From positions 1-64,000 of the forward strand of contig NZ_JAGPNL010000003.1 of the NCBI RefSeq assembly GCF_018069565.1: a DNA stretch of 64,000 bases, read 5' to 3'. How positions within the stretch are numbered: the stretch's first letter is position 1; each line of letters starts with the position of its first letter. Below are positions 16,702 through 24,970 of the stretch, one piece after another. The position numbers were made by a program, and so were the translations under genes. The stretch is from Streptomyces tagetis (GTDB lineage Bacteria > Actinomycetota > Actinomycetes > Streptomycetales > Streptomycetaceae). The notes under the pieces are model-generated. The model did not search any database and was not told the DNA's origin. It was given only the letters and a program-made list of their open reading frames with translations.

Positions 16702-18111
16702 ATGGCTGCCCGTACGAAGACCACCAAGGACCGTCCGTCCTACCGCTGCACCGAGTGCGGCTGGCAGACGGCCAAGTGGCTCGGCCGCTGCCCCGAATGC
16801 CAGGCGTGGGGCACGGTCGAGGAGTACGGCACGCCCGCCGTCCGCACCACCGCCCCGGGGCGCGTGACCACCTCCGCCCTCCCCATCGGCCAGGTCGACG
16901 GCCGGCAGGCCACCGCCCGCACCACCGGCGTGCCCGAGCTGGACCGGGTGCTCGGCGGCGGACTGGTGCCCGGCGCCGTGGTCCTCGTCGCCGGCGAGCC
17001 CGGCGTCGGCAAGTCCACGCTCCTGCTGGACGTCGCGGCCAAGTCGGCCAGTGACGAGCACCGCACCCTCTATGTCACCGGCGAGGAGTCCGCGAGCCAG
17101 GTCCGGCTGCGCGCCGACCGCATCCACGCCATCGACGACCACCTCTACCTGGCCGCCGAGACCGACCTCTCCGCCGTCCTCGGCCACCTGGACGCGGTCA
17201 AGCCCTCCCTGCTGATCCTGGACTCGGTGCAGACGGTCGCCTCCCCCGAGATCGACGGCGCCCCCGGCGGCATGGCCCAGGTCCGGGAGGTGGCCGGCGC
17301 CCTGATCCGCGCCTCCAAGGACCGCGGCATGTCCACCCTGCTCGTGGGCCACGTCACCAAGGACGGCGCGATCGCCGGCCCCCGCCTCCTGGAGCACCTG
17401 GTCGACGTCGTCCTGCACTTCGAGGGCGACCGGCACGCCCGCCTCCGCCTGGTCCGCGGCGTGAAGAACCGCTACGGCACCACCGACGAGGTCGGCTGCT
17501 TCGAGTTGCACGACGAGGGCATCACCGGCCTCGCCGACCCCAGCGGCCTCTTCCTCACCCGCCGCGCCGAGCCGGTGCCCGGCACCTGTCTCACCGTCAC
17601 CCTGGAGGGCCGCCGCCCGCTGGTGGCCGAGGTGCAGGCGCTCACCGTCGACTCCCAGATCCCCTCCCCGCGCCGGACCACCTCCGGCCTGGAGACCTCC
17701 CGCGTCTCGATGATGCTGGCCGTCCTGGAGCAGCGCGGACGCATCAGCGCCCTCGGCAAGCGGGACATCTACTCCGCCACGGTCGGCGGGGTGAAGCTCT
17801 CCGAGCCGGCCGCCGACCTCGCCATCGCGCTCGCCCTCGCCAGCGCCGCGAGCGACGTCCCGCTCCCGAAGAACCTGGTCGCCATCGGCGAGGTCGGGCT
17901 CGCCGGGGAGGTGAGACGCGTCACCGGCGTCCAGCGCCGGCTGGCCGAGGCGCACCGGCTGGGCTTCACCCACGCCCTCGTACCGGGCGATCCGGGCCGG
18001 GTCCCCGAGGGCATGAAGGTTCTGGAAGTGGCGGACATAGGGGACGCGCTGCGGGTCATGCCGCGGTCCCGTCGGCGAGAGGCCCCACGGGAGGCGGAGG
18101 ACCGCCGGTAG
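16702..18111 (+). CDS. radA: DNA repair protein RadA (Sms)
   Basis: 469 residues. The N-terminal zinc finger is CTECGWQTAKWLGRCPEC (residues 16-33), Walker A is GEPGVGKSTLL, the RadA-specific motif is KNRYGTTDEVG, and a Lon-protease-like domain forms the C-terminus. It processes recombination intermediates as a hexameric branch-migration helicase. It precedes disA by 82 bp, the conserved radA-disA pairing; in Bacillus RadA is known to inhibit DisA. The start appears leaderless (TACGGT 6 nt upstream). Confidence 0.96.
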   Translation: MAARTKTTKDRPSYRCTECGWQTAKWLGRCPECQAWGTVEEYGTPAVRTTAPGRVTTSALPIGQVDGRQATARTTGVPELDRVLGGGLVPGAVVLVAGEPGVGKSTLLLDVAAKSASDEHRTLYVTGEESASQVRLRADRIHAIDDHLYLAAETDLSAVLGHLDAVKPSLLILDSVQTVASPEIDGAPGGMAQVREVAGALIRASKDRGMSTLLVGHVTKDGAIAGPRLLEHLVDVVLHFEGDRHARLRLVRGVKNRYGTTDEVGCFELHDEGITGLADPSGLFLTRRAEPVPGTCLTVTLEGRRPLVAEVQALTVDSQIPSPRRTTSGLETSRVSMMLAVLEQRGRISALGKRDIYSATVGGVKLSEPAADLAIALALASAASDVPLPKNLVAIGEVGLAGEVRRVTGVQRRLAEAHRLGFTHALVPGDPGRVPEGMKVLEVADIGDALRVMPRSRRREAPREAEDRR

Positions 18112-18114
18112 ACT
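18109..18114 (+). promoter_or_regulatory. Putative -10 box for disA
   Basis: TAGACT overlaps the radA stop codon and lies about 80 bp upstream of the disA GTG. It could give disA a promoter separate from radA. No -35 is clear. Confidence 0.3.
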
Positions 18115-18193
18115 TTGCCCTGGTCTCGCCCGTCCGTACGAACCGAGTGTGCGATGCGGGAGCGCCTGAAGTACCTGCGACCGGAGGAGTGCA

Positions 18194-19318
18194 GTGGCAG
18201 CCAACGACCGGGCAGCGGCTCCCGGAAAGTCCGGCCAGAGCGCCGGCGCGGAGGGCCTGATGCGCGCCTCGCTGAGCGCCGTCGCACCCGGAACGGCCCT
18301 GCGTGACGGCCTGGAGCGGGTCCTGCGCGGCAACACGGGCGGTCTGATCGTGCTCGGCTCGGACAAGACCGTCGAGGTCATGTGCACGGGCGGTTTCGTG
18401 CTGGACGTGGAGTTCACCGCGACCCGGCTGCGCGAGCTGTGCAAGCTCGACGGCGGCATCGTGCTCTCCTCGGACCTGTCGAAGATCCTGCGCGCGGGCG
18501 TCCAGCTCGTCCCGGACCCGACGATCCCCACGGAGGAGACGGGCACCCGGCACCGCACGGCGGACCGGGTCAGCAAGCAGGTCGGCTTCCCCGTCGTCTC
18601 CGTCTCCCAGTCCATGCGGCTCATCGCCCTCTACGTGGACGGGCAGCGCCGCGTCCTGGAGGACTCCGCGGCGATCCTGTCCCGGGCCAACCAGGCCCTG
18701 GCGACCCTGGAGCGGTACAAGCTGCGCCTCGACGAGGTCGCGGGCACGCTCTCCGCGCTGGAGATCGAGGACCTGGTGACCGTCCGGGACGTCTCGGCGG
18801 TCTCCCAGCGCCTGGAGATGGTCCGCCGCATCGCCACGGAGATCGCCGAGTACGTGGTGGAGCTGGGCACCGACGGCCGCCTGCTCGCCCTCCAGCTCGA
18901 CGAGCTGATCGCCGGCGTCGAACCGGAACGCGAGCTGGTGGTCAGGGACTACGTGCCCGAGCCGACCGCCAAGCGCTCGCGCACCGTGGAGGAGGCGCTG
19001 ACCGAGCTGGACAAGCTCAGCCACGCCGAGCTGCTCGAACTGTCCACGGTGGCCCGCGCGTTGGGGTACACCGGCTCGCCCGAGACGCTCGACTCGGCGG
19101 TCTCGCCGCGCGGCTTCCGGCTGCTGGCGAAGGTCCCCCGGCTGCCCGGCGCGATCATCGACCGGCTGGTGGAGCACTTCGGCGGACTGCAGAAGCTGCT
19201 CGCCGCCAGCGTCGACGACCTCCAGACGGTGGACGGCGTCGGCGAGGCCCGCGCCCGCAGCGTCCGCGAGGGACTCTCCCGCCTGGCGGAGTCCTCCATC
19301 CTGGAACGCTACGTCTGA
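18194..19318 (+). CDS. disA: DNA integrity scanning protein DisA, diadenylate cyclase
   Basis: 374 residues. It makes c-di-AMP from two ATP. The catalytic Asp is D86 in LDGGIVLSS (the family often has DGA; here the third residue is Gly), and the ATP-binding motif is [10 protein letters not shown] helical linker and C-terminal helix-hairpin-helix DNA-binding domain ([16 protein letters not shown]) complete the octameric DisA layout. GTG 18194 has GGAGGAG upstream. In Streptomyces c-di-AMP controls ion and osmotic balance and cell-wall hydrolases, which fits the envelope genes in this window. Confidence 0.96.
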   Translation: MAANDRAAAPGKSGQSAGAEGLMRASLSAVAPGTALRDGLERVLRGNTGGLIVLGSDKTVEVMCTGGFVLDVEFTATRLRELCKLDGGIVLSSDLSKILRAGVQLVPDPTIPTEETGTRHRTADRVSKQVGFPVVSVSQSMRLIALYVDGQRRVLEDSAAILSRANQALATLERYKLRLDEVAGTLSALEIEDLVTVRDVSAVSQRLEMVRRIATEIAEYVVELGTDGRLLALQLDELIAGVEPERELVVRDYVPEPTAKRSRTVEEALTELDKLSHAELLELSTVARALGYTGSPETLDSAVSPRGFRLLAKVPRLPGAIIDRLVEHFGGLQKLLAASVDDLQTVDGVGEARARSVREGLSRLAESSILERYV

Positions 19319-19328
19319 CGCACGTCAC

Positions 19329-19349
19329 GGGGGCCGCGCGGCGGCCCCC
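19329..19349 (+). terminator. Terminator after disA
   Basis: GGGGGCCGC and GCGGCCCCC form a 9-bp perfect stem with a 3-nt loop, 10 bp past the disA stop. Short repeats of CGTCAGTCGGCCCCC follow (from 19353 and 19371), reaching the stop of the convergent gene. Confidence 0.65.
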
Positions 19350-19392
19350 GGCCGTCAGTCGGCCCCCGTCCGTCAGTCGGCCCCCCGGCCCT

Positions 19393-20229
19393 TCAGTCGG
19401 CCTCCAGCACGAAGGACGTGCGCACCTTCTCCCGGCCCGGGGCCTTCGCCTCCACCAGGTACGTCCCCGGCTTCGCCGAACCGGCCGGCGGCGTGCCGCA
19501 CCCGGAGGCGCTGGGCTTGCGGTCCCACGTCACCGTGTGGGTGATGGCGCTGTGGGCGGCCACCTTGTAGCGGCGGCTGCCGCCGTCCTTCGGGCAGTCG
19601 TCGGAGGCCCAGTACACGTCGTCGGCGCTGGCCGGGGTGATCGTCAGCACCGTGTGCTTCGGGCCGAGGTCGACCTTGCAGTCGGCGCCGGAGGAGTTCC
19701 GGGCGGTCAGCTCGAAGGTGGGCTTCTGGTCGGGCGTGTAGGTGTTGCGGACGCTGCGCAGGCTCAGCCGGACCGCGCCGGGACCGCAGTCCGGCAGGTC
19801 CGAGCCGCCCGGCAGGACGTCGCCCGCGCCGACGCCGACCGCCTTGCCGCCGCCGGTGCCCGAGTCGCCGGAGCCCGAGGCGGAGTCGCCGTCGCCGGAA
19901 TCCGGTCCGTCGCCGGAGCCGTCACCGTCCTCCGCGCCCGAACCGCCACCGGAGCCCGGCCCCTTGCCGTCCCCGTCGCCCGACTCGTCCCGCCCGCCCG
20001 GCGCCTGACTGATCGCCGGGCCGGAGTCCGAGGGGCCGGGGGTGATCGAGGACACCGGGTTCTTGCCGTTGGCGGTGTCCTCGCGGCCCTTGCCGCCGCC
20101 GTCGCCGCCGGAGACCACGGCCCACGTGATCAACAGCGCCAACAGGGCGAGCACGGACAGCAGTACGGCCCTCCGTCGCCAGTAGATGGAGGAGGGAAGC
20201 GGCCCGACCGGATTGCGCAGAGATCCCAC
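19393..20229 (-). CDS. Membrane-anchored protein with Gly/Asp/Ser-rich stalk, function unknown
   Basis: 278 residues from GTG 20229. A basic segment (YWRRR) precedes one membrane span (about 21-39). A long low-complexity stalk of Gly, Asp, Ser and Pro follows (to about 150), then a folded extracytoplasmic domain with four Cys, probably an immunoglobulin-like sandwich. The GTG is favoured over the Met four codons upstream because TATGGT ends 7 nt before it. It probably sits on the outer face of the membrane. It converges on disA. Confidence 0.7.
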   Translation of the reverse strand: MGSLRNPVGPLPSSIYWRRRAVLLSVLALLALLITWAVVSGGDGGGKGREDTANGKNPVSSITPGPSDSGPAISQAPGGRDESGDGDGKGPGSGGGSGAEDGDGSGDGPDSGDGDSASGSGDSGTGGGKAVGVGAGDVLPGGSDLPDCGPGAVRLSLRSVRNTYTPDQKPTFELTARNSSGADCKVDLGPKHTVLTITPASADDVYWASDDCPKDGGSRRYKVAAHSAITHTVTWDRKPSASGCGTPPAGSAKPGTYLVEAKAPGREKVRTSFVLEAD

Positions 20230-20403
20230 GGCGCAAACCATACGAGAGATCGACGCGTTACCCCGTCCCACCCGCCGTTCGGGCGCCAACTTTTCCGGAT
20301 CATCATCCCGGAGACCGGTTTCGCCGCTCTTGCCGGGCGCCCGCGCCCGCGGCGGACGGTCGCGGCTGTGACCGTGTCACCGGACCGCATACGCTCTGCC
20401 TCC

Positions 20404-21054
20404 ATGACCTTCGAGGACAACGATCTCTACCGCGACATCACCGGTTTCGCCCACGACACCCCGGTATGGGTGCAGCGCACGGCAGAGGCGTGGACGGAAG
20501 CCGGACTCCTGGTGTTCGGCGTACTGTTCGTCATCTTCTGGTGGCGGGCCCGGCACGCCGACTCGCGCGCGTTCGCGATCGCAGCCCTTGCACCCGTGGC
20601 CACGGCTGTGGCGTACGTGTGCAGCGAACTGCTCAAGTCGGTGATAACCGAGGAACGGCCCTGCCGCGCGGTCCCCGACGCGCTTCCGTCCCTCATCACC
20701 TGCCCGCCGACCGGTGACTGGTCCTTCCCGAGCAACCACTCCACGATCGCGGGCGGCGCCGCGGTGACGCTGGTCCTGGTCCGGCGCGCGCTGGTCTGGC
20801 TGACCGCCCCGATGGCCCTGCTGATGGCCTTCTCCCGGGTCTTCGTCGGCGTGCACTACCCGCACGACGTCGCCGCCGGCCTGCTCTTCGGCGTGCTCCT
20901 CGCCTTCCTCGCGGTCCGCGTGGGCACGGGGCCGGTGGCCCGGCTGACGGAGACGATGCGCGCCTCGTCGTCCTCGGCCGCCCGCTGGCTGACCGGCCCC
21001 GGCGCGACGGCCACGGCCCGCCCCAGCCGGCACGCGGCCCACGCCCGCCGCTGA
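20404..21054 (+). CDS. PAP2-type phosphatase (membrane)
   Basis: 216 residues with about five membrane spans. All three phosphatase motifs are present: K-x6-RP in KSVITEERP, PSNHS in FPSNHSTIAGG, and SR-x5-H in SRVFVGVHYPHD. It likely dephosphorylates undecaprenyl pyrophosphate (BcrC-like) or another lipid phosphate, a step in cell-wall carrier recycling. ATG 20404 has TACGCT ending 8 nt upstream and no strong ribosome-binding site. Confidence 0.9.
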   Translation: MTFEDNDLYRDITGFAHDTPVWVQRTAEAWTEAGLLVFGVLFVIFWWRARHADSRAFAIAALAPVATAVAYVCSELLKSVITEERPCRAVPDALPSLITCPPTGDWSFPSNHSTIAGGAAVTLVLVRRALVWLTAPMALLMAFSRVFVGVHYPHDVAAGLLFGVLLAFLAVRVGTGPVARLTETMRASSSSAARWLTGPGATATARPSRHAAHARR

Positions 21055-21712
21055 CACCCGAACGACAGCCGGCGTCCCCGGGCCACCGGGTGCCGTCCCC
21101 CGCGGGGCCGCGCCAGGGTCCTGCGGGGGGCCGCCCCGCAGGACCGGGGGCTCGCCGGCCGACGGCGGCGCGACCGCCACGGACGCGCCCCCGCCCCGCC
21201 CCCGCCCCCGCTCCCGAGGACCGGCCCCCGCCCGCGTGGGTCCGCCCCCGGACGCCCGAGGCCGAGGCCCCTCGCCCCGCCGGGTACGCCCCGCCGCACG
21301 GCGCCGAGGCCCCGCCCGGCGGGGTCGCCTCCGCCCACCGGACTCCGGACTGGACGCCCCGGCCCGCCCGGCCCACGCCCCACCACACGCCCTGCGCCAC
21401 TCCCCGGCCCCGGACGGACGGGGCGACCACGGCACCGGGCGGGCCCGGAGCCCTCGCCCCCGGCCCGCCCCTGCCGGACCCCGCCGCCCGCCCAGGGCGG
21501 CTCCCACCCCCGGCGCCCCCACGACGCGGCGCGGCCACGCCCCGCAGGCCGCTGACCTCACCCCCGCCCGGCAGGGGGGACCCGCCCCCGCCCGGCAGGG
21601 CCCCCGTACCGCCGGCTGTGGGACGGGATGGGGCCGACCGCGCCGGGGCGTGCCCTCCATCGGGTGGTGGTCCCTCATCGCGTCCGGGGGGCCGTGGCAG
21701 GATCTCAGGGTC
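21055..21712. other. 658-bp C-rich intergenic region without a convincing gene
   Basis: The plus strand is crowded with runs of four to six C (especially 21180-21260 and 21550-21610), so the minus strand could form G-quadruplexes. Motifs of the type CCCGCCCGGCAGGG are repeated near 21565-21600. Several reading frames are open, but only because TA-containing stops are rare at this GC. The mutY promoter should lie at the right end. Confidence 0.5.
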
Positions 21713-22690
21713 ATGACTGCGCCCACGAAGCCCTCGCACCACGGCCCCGCCGACCCCGGCCTCCGGGTGTCCGCCGCCGTGTCCGACTCCGCACCGGCAG
21801 CCGCGCGCACCGTGTCCGGCGAGCCGCTGCACTCCCCCGTCATCGAATGGTTCGACGAACACGCCCGCGATCTGCCGTGGCGGCGTCCGGAGGCCGGTGC
21901 CTGGGGGGTGATGGTCAGTGAGTTCATGCTCCAGCAGACGCCGGTGAACCGCGTCCTGCCCGTCTACGAACAGTGGCTGGCCCGCTGGCCGCGCCCCGCC
22001 GACCTCGCCGCCGAGGCCCCCGGCGAAGCCGTCCGCGCCTGGGGCCGGCTCGGCTACCCGCGCCGCGCCCTGCGGCTGCACGGCGCCGCCGTCGCCATAA
22101 CGGAACGGCACGGCGGCGACGTCCCCGCCGACCACGCCCAACTGCTCGCGCTGCCCGGCATCGGCGAGTACACGGCCGCCGCGGTCGCGTCCTTCGCCTA
22201 CGGCCAGCGGCACGCGGTGCTGGACACCAACGTCCGCCGGGTCTTCGCCCGCGCGGTCGGCGGCGCGCAGTACCCGCCGACCGCCACCACCGCCGCCGAA
22301 CGCCGGCTCGCCCGCGCGCTGCTCCCCGAGGACGAGGCGACCGCCGCCCGCTGGGCCGCCGCCTCGATGGAGCTGGGCGCGCTGGTGTGCACCGCCCGCA
22401 ACGAGTCCTGCCACCGCTGCCCGATCACGGCCCAGTGCGCCTGGAACCTGGCCGGCAAGCCCGCCCACGAGGGCCCGCCGCGCCGCACCCAGACCTACGC
22501 GGGCACCGACCGGCAGGTGCGCGGCCGGCTCCTCGCGGTGCTGCGGGAGTCCCGTGCCCCGGTGCCGCGCTCGGCGCTGGAGCGGGTGTGGCACGAGCCG
22601 GTCCAGCGCGCCCGCGCGCTGGACGGACTGGTCGCCGACGGACTGGTCGAGCCGCTCGCCGACGGCCTGTACCGGCTCCCGCTGACCTGA
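21713..22690 (+). CDS. mutY: A/G-specific adenine DNA glycosylase MutY
   Basis: 325 residues. It removes adenine mispaired with 8-oxoguanine. The helix-hairpin-helix motif is LPGIGEYTAAAV with the catalytic Asp in LDTNVRRVF, and the [4Fe-4S] loop is C-x6-C-x2-C-x5-C (CTARNESCHRCPITAQC). The usual C-terminal NUDIX-like 8-oxoG reader seems missing or much reduced, replaced by a short winged-helix-like end. ATG 21713 is chosen because the upstream part of the open frame is GC-rich filler. Confidence 0.93.
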   Translation: MTAPTKPSHHGPADPGLRVSAAVSDSAPAAARTVSGEPLHSPVIEWFDEHARDLPWRRPEAGAWGVMVSEFMLQQTPVNRVLPVYEQWLARWPRPADLAAEAPGEAVRAWGRLGYPRRALRLHGAAVAITERHGGDVPADHAQLLALPGIGEYTAAAVASFAYGQRHAVLDTNVRRVFARAVGGAQYPPTATTAAERRLARALLPEDEATAARWAAASMELGALVCTARNESCHRCPITAQCAWNLAGKPAHEGPPRRTQTYAGTDRQVRGRLLAVLRESRAPVPRSALERVWHEPVQRARALDGLVADGLVEPLADGLYRLPLT

Positions 22691-22835
22691 CCCGCCCCGG
22701 CCGGCCCCGCATACCACCCCGTACCGGGACGGGCCGGCCCACGGCCTTACCCGTCCCCTACTTCCGTTACACAACCGTCGGGCAGCCGAGCGGTACCCGC
22801 AGGGTGCTGCGCACAGCCCCGTGACAACGCTTCCC

Positions 22836-22841
22836 TAGCGT
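22836..22841 (+). promoter_or_regulatory. Putative -10 box of the sigE operon
   Basis: TAGCGT lies about 120 bp upstream of the sigE ATG and has no good -35 partner, as expected for a promoter needing an activator. In S. coelicolor the sigE promoter depends on CseB. Assignment is by position and shape only. Confidence 0.4.
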
Positions 22842-22960
22842 CGTCTGCGAGCCCGCCGGCCGCTTCGGACCGGCGGGCCCACGCCGCCGGCCGAGGGCCG
22901 GGGCAGGGGAGACCCGGCGGGTGACCAGACCGCCGGACGGGGACCGGAAGGCGGTTGACC

Positions 22961-23500
22961 ATGGCGCAGGGCGAGGTGCTCGCATTCGAGGAGTACGTCC
23001 GCACCCGGCAGGAGGCGCTGCTGCGCAGCGCACGCCGGCTCGTCCCGGACCCGGTCGACGCCCAGGACCTGCTCCAGACCGCGCTGGCCCGCACGTACGG
23101 CCGCTGGGACGGCATCGCCGACAAGCGGCTGGCCGACGCCTACCTGCGCCGGGTGATGATCAACACCCGGACCGAGTGGTGGCGGGCGCGGAAGCTGGAC
23201 GAGGTGCCGACCGAGCAGCTTCCCGAGCGGTGCGTGGACGACTCCGCCGAGCAGTGCGCGGACCGCGCCCTGCTGATGGACGTCCTCAAGGTGCTCGCCC
23301 CCAAGCAGCGCAGCGTCGTGGTGCTGCGACACTGGGAGCAGATGACGACGGAGGAGACGGCCGAGGCCCTCGGCATGTCCGCCGGAACGGTGAAGAGCAC
23401 GCTGCACCGGGCGCTCGCCCGGCTCCGCGAGGAGCTGGTCTCCCGCGAGCGGGAAGCATGCGCGCTGGAGCGTGAGGAGCGGGAGCGGTGCGCGGCCTGA
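22961..23500 (+). CDS. sigE: ECF sigma factor SigE (cell-envelope stress)
   Basis: 179 residues, recognised by its near identity to S. coelicolor SigE as I remember it, including DLLQTALARTYGRWDGIADK and the region 4 helix-turn-helix EETAEALGMSAGTVKSTLHR. There is no cognate anti-sigma gene; its level is set by transcription through CseB/CseC. It directs RNA polymerase to envelope genes after wall damage. ATG 22961 has GGAAGG 9 nt upstream. It heads sigE-cseA-cseB-cseC; the cseA start lies inside its 3' end. A SigE-type promoter is present upstream of the MprF-like gene in this window. Confidence 0.96.
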   Translation: MAQGEVLAFEEYVRTRQEALLRSARRLVPDPVDAQDLLQTALARTYGRWDGIADKRLADAYLRRVMINTRTEWWRARKLDEVPTEQLPERCVDDSAEQCADRALLMDVLKVLAPKQRSVVVLRHWEQMTTEETAEALGMSAGTVKSTLHRALARLREELVSREREACALEREERERCAA

Positions 23501-24165
23501 GTGCCGGCCGGACCCTCGGGGGGACCGGGAGGACGGCAGGGGCGGCGAGTGCGACGGTGGTCGTGTTCGTCGCCCTCGGCGTGCTGCTGTCCGGCTGCGG
23601 GGCGGGCGGCACCGGCGCACGTGACGAGGGCCCGGCGCACGCGGAGGCGGCGGCCGGCGTGGCCACGGCCTCCCCCGTCGCGACGCCCTCCCCCGTGCCC
23701 ACGCCCTCCGGGGTCCCCGACCGGGTCGACGCGGTCCGCCTGGTCAAGTCCGACCCCCGGGTCTCCACGGCGGTCAAGCGGGAGCTGAAGCCCTGCGTCG
23801 CCGACGAGTACCCGGTCGACGTCTCCTACGGCGACCTGACCGACGGAGTGGCCCAGGACGTCGTGGTCAACGTACTGACCTGCGGGGACGCGGTGGGGGT
23901 GGGCAGCTATGTGTACCGCGAGCAGGACGGCGGGTACCGGAACGTCTTCCGCTCCGAGGAACCCCCGGTCTACGCCGAGATCGACCGGGGCGACCTGGTG
24001 GTCACCAAGCAGGTCTACGAGAGGGGCGACCCGGTGTCCGACCCGTCCGGCGAGAACGTGATCACGTACCGCTGGTCGGCGGACCACTTCACGGAGGAGC
24101 ACCGTACGCACAACGACTACAGCAACGCCGTCGGGACCGTGCCGAGCCCGGTCCCGGCCCCCTGA
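23488..24165 (+). CDS. cseA: Lipoprotein CseA, negative modulator of sigE expression
   Basis: 225 residues. The N-terminus is a lipoprotein signal with lipobox LLSGC (about residues 34-38), so it is anchored on the outer face of the membrane. A Thr/Pro/Ala linker and a globular domain follow. GTG 23488 overlaps the last 13 bp of sigE, indicating translational coupling. In S. coelicolor CseA damps sigE induction, probably by acting on the CseC sensor. An imperfect GC hairpin (about 23507-23528) within its early codons could be where most sigE transcripts stop, as reported for S. coelicolor. Confidence 0.92.
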   Translation: MRGLSAGRTLGGTGRTAGAASATVVVFVALGVLLSGCGAGGTGARDEGPAHAEAAAGVATASPVATPSPVPTPSGVPDRVDAVRLVKSDPRVSTAVKRELKPCVADEYPVDVSYGDLTDGVAQDVVVNVLTCGDAVGVGSYVYREQDGGYRNVFRSEEPPVYAEIDRGDLVVTKQVYERGDPVSDPSGENVITYRWSADHFTEEHRTHNDYSNAVGTVPSPVPAP

Positions 24166-24260
24166 GCCCACCGACCGCACCGACCGCACCACCCGCACCA
24201 CCCACAGCGACCGCACCGACCGCACCGACCACATCGGCCACGAGGACTGAGAGCACCGGG

Positions 24261-24962
24261 ATGGCAGACCAGACGCACGTCCTGTTCGTCGAGGACGACG
24301 ACGTCATCCGCGAGGCGACCCAGCTCGCCCTGGAGCGGGTCGGCTTCGCGGTCACCGCGATGCCCGACGGGCTGTCGGGGCTGGAGGCGTTCCGGGCCGA
24401 CCGGCCGGACATCGCGCTGCTGGACGTGATGGTGCCGGGGATGGACGGGGTCAGCCTGTGCCGCCGCATCCGGGACGAGTCCACCGTGCCGGTGATCATG
24501 GTGTCGGCGCGGGCGGACTCCATCGACGTGGTCCTCGGCCTGGAGGCGGGCGCGGACGACTACGTCACCAAGCCCTTCGACGGCGCGGTCCTGGTCGCCC
24601 GCATCCGCGCGGTGCTGCGCCGCTTCGGCCACGCCGGCGGCGGCGACCGGGCGGACGCGGACGGTCCGCCGGTCGGCGGGGTGCTGACCTTCGGCGAGCT
24701 GGAGGTCGACACCGACGGCATGGAGGTGCGCCGCGCCGGGCGGCCGGTGGCGCTCACCCCGACCGAGATGCGGCTGCTGCTGGAGTTCTCCACCGCCCCG
24801 GGCACCGTGCTCTCCCGCGACCGGCTGCTGGAACGCGTCTGGGAGTACGGCTGGGGCGGGGACACCCGGGTCGTCGACGTCCACGTGCAGCGGCTGCGGG
24901 GCAAGATCGGCCAGGACCGCATCGAGACGGTCCGCGGCTTCGGCTACAAGCTGAGGGCCTGA
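24261..24962 (+). CDS. cseB: Response regulator CseB (OmpR/PhoB type)
   Basis: 233 residues. The receiver domain has the acidic pocket EDDD (11-14), phosphoacceptor D55 in IALLDVMVPG and Lys in VTKPFD. The C-terminal winged helix ends DTRVVDVHVQRLRGKIG. Phosphorylated by CseC, it activates the sigE promoter. The 95 bp between cseA and cseB carry tandem CCGACCGCA repeats (about 24169-24232) with no other signal. It is followed after 8 bp by cseC. Confidence 0.95.
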   Translation: MADQTHVLFVEDDDVIREATQLALERVGFAVTAMPDGLSGLEAFRADRPDIALLDVMVPGMDGVSLCRRIRDESTVPVIMVSARADSIDVVLGLEAGADDYVTKPFDGAVLVARIRAVLRRFGHAGGGDRADADGPPVGGVLTFGELEVDTDGMEVRRAGRPVALTPTEMRLLLEFSTAPGTVLSRDRLLERVWEYGWGGDTRVVDVHVQRLRGKIGQDRIETVRGFGYKLRA

Positions 24963-24970
24963 GCGGGGTC

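Noticed and set aside
21236..21712. N-terminal extension of MutY
   Set aside because: The extra residues are Arg/Pro/Ala filler; the conserved glycosylase begins after ATG 21713.
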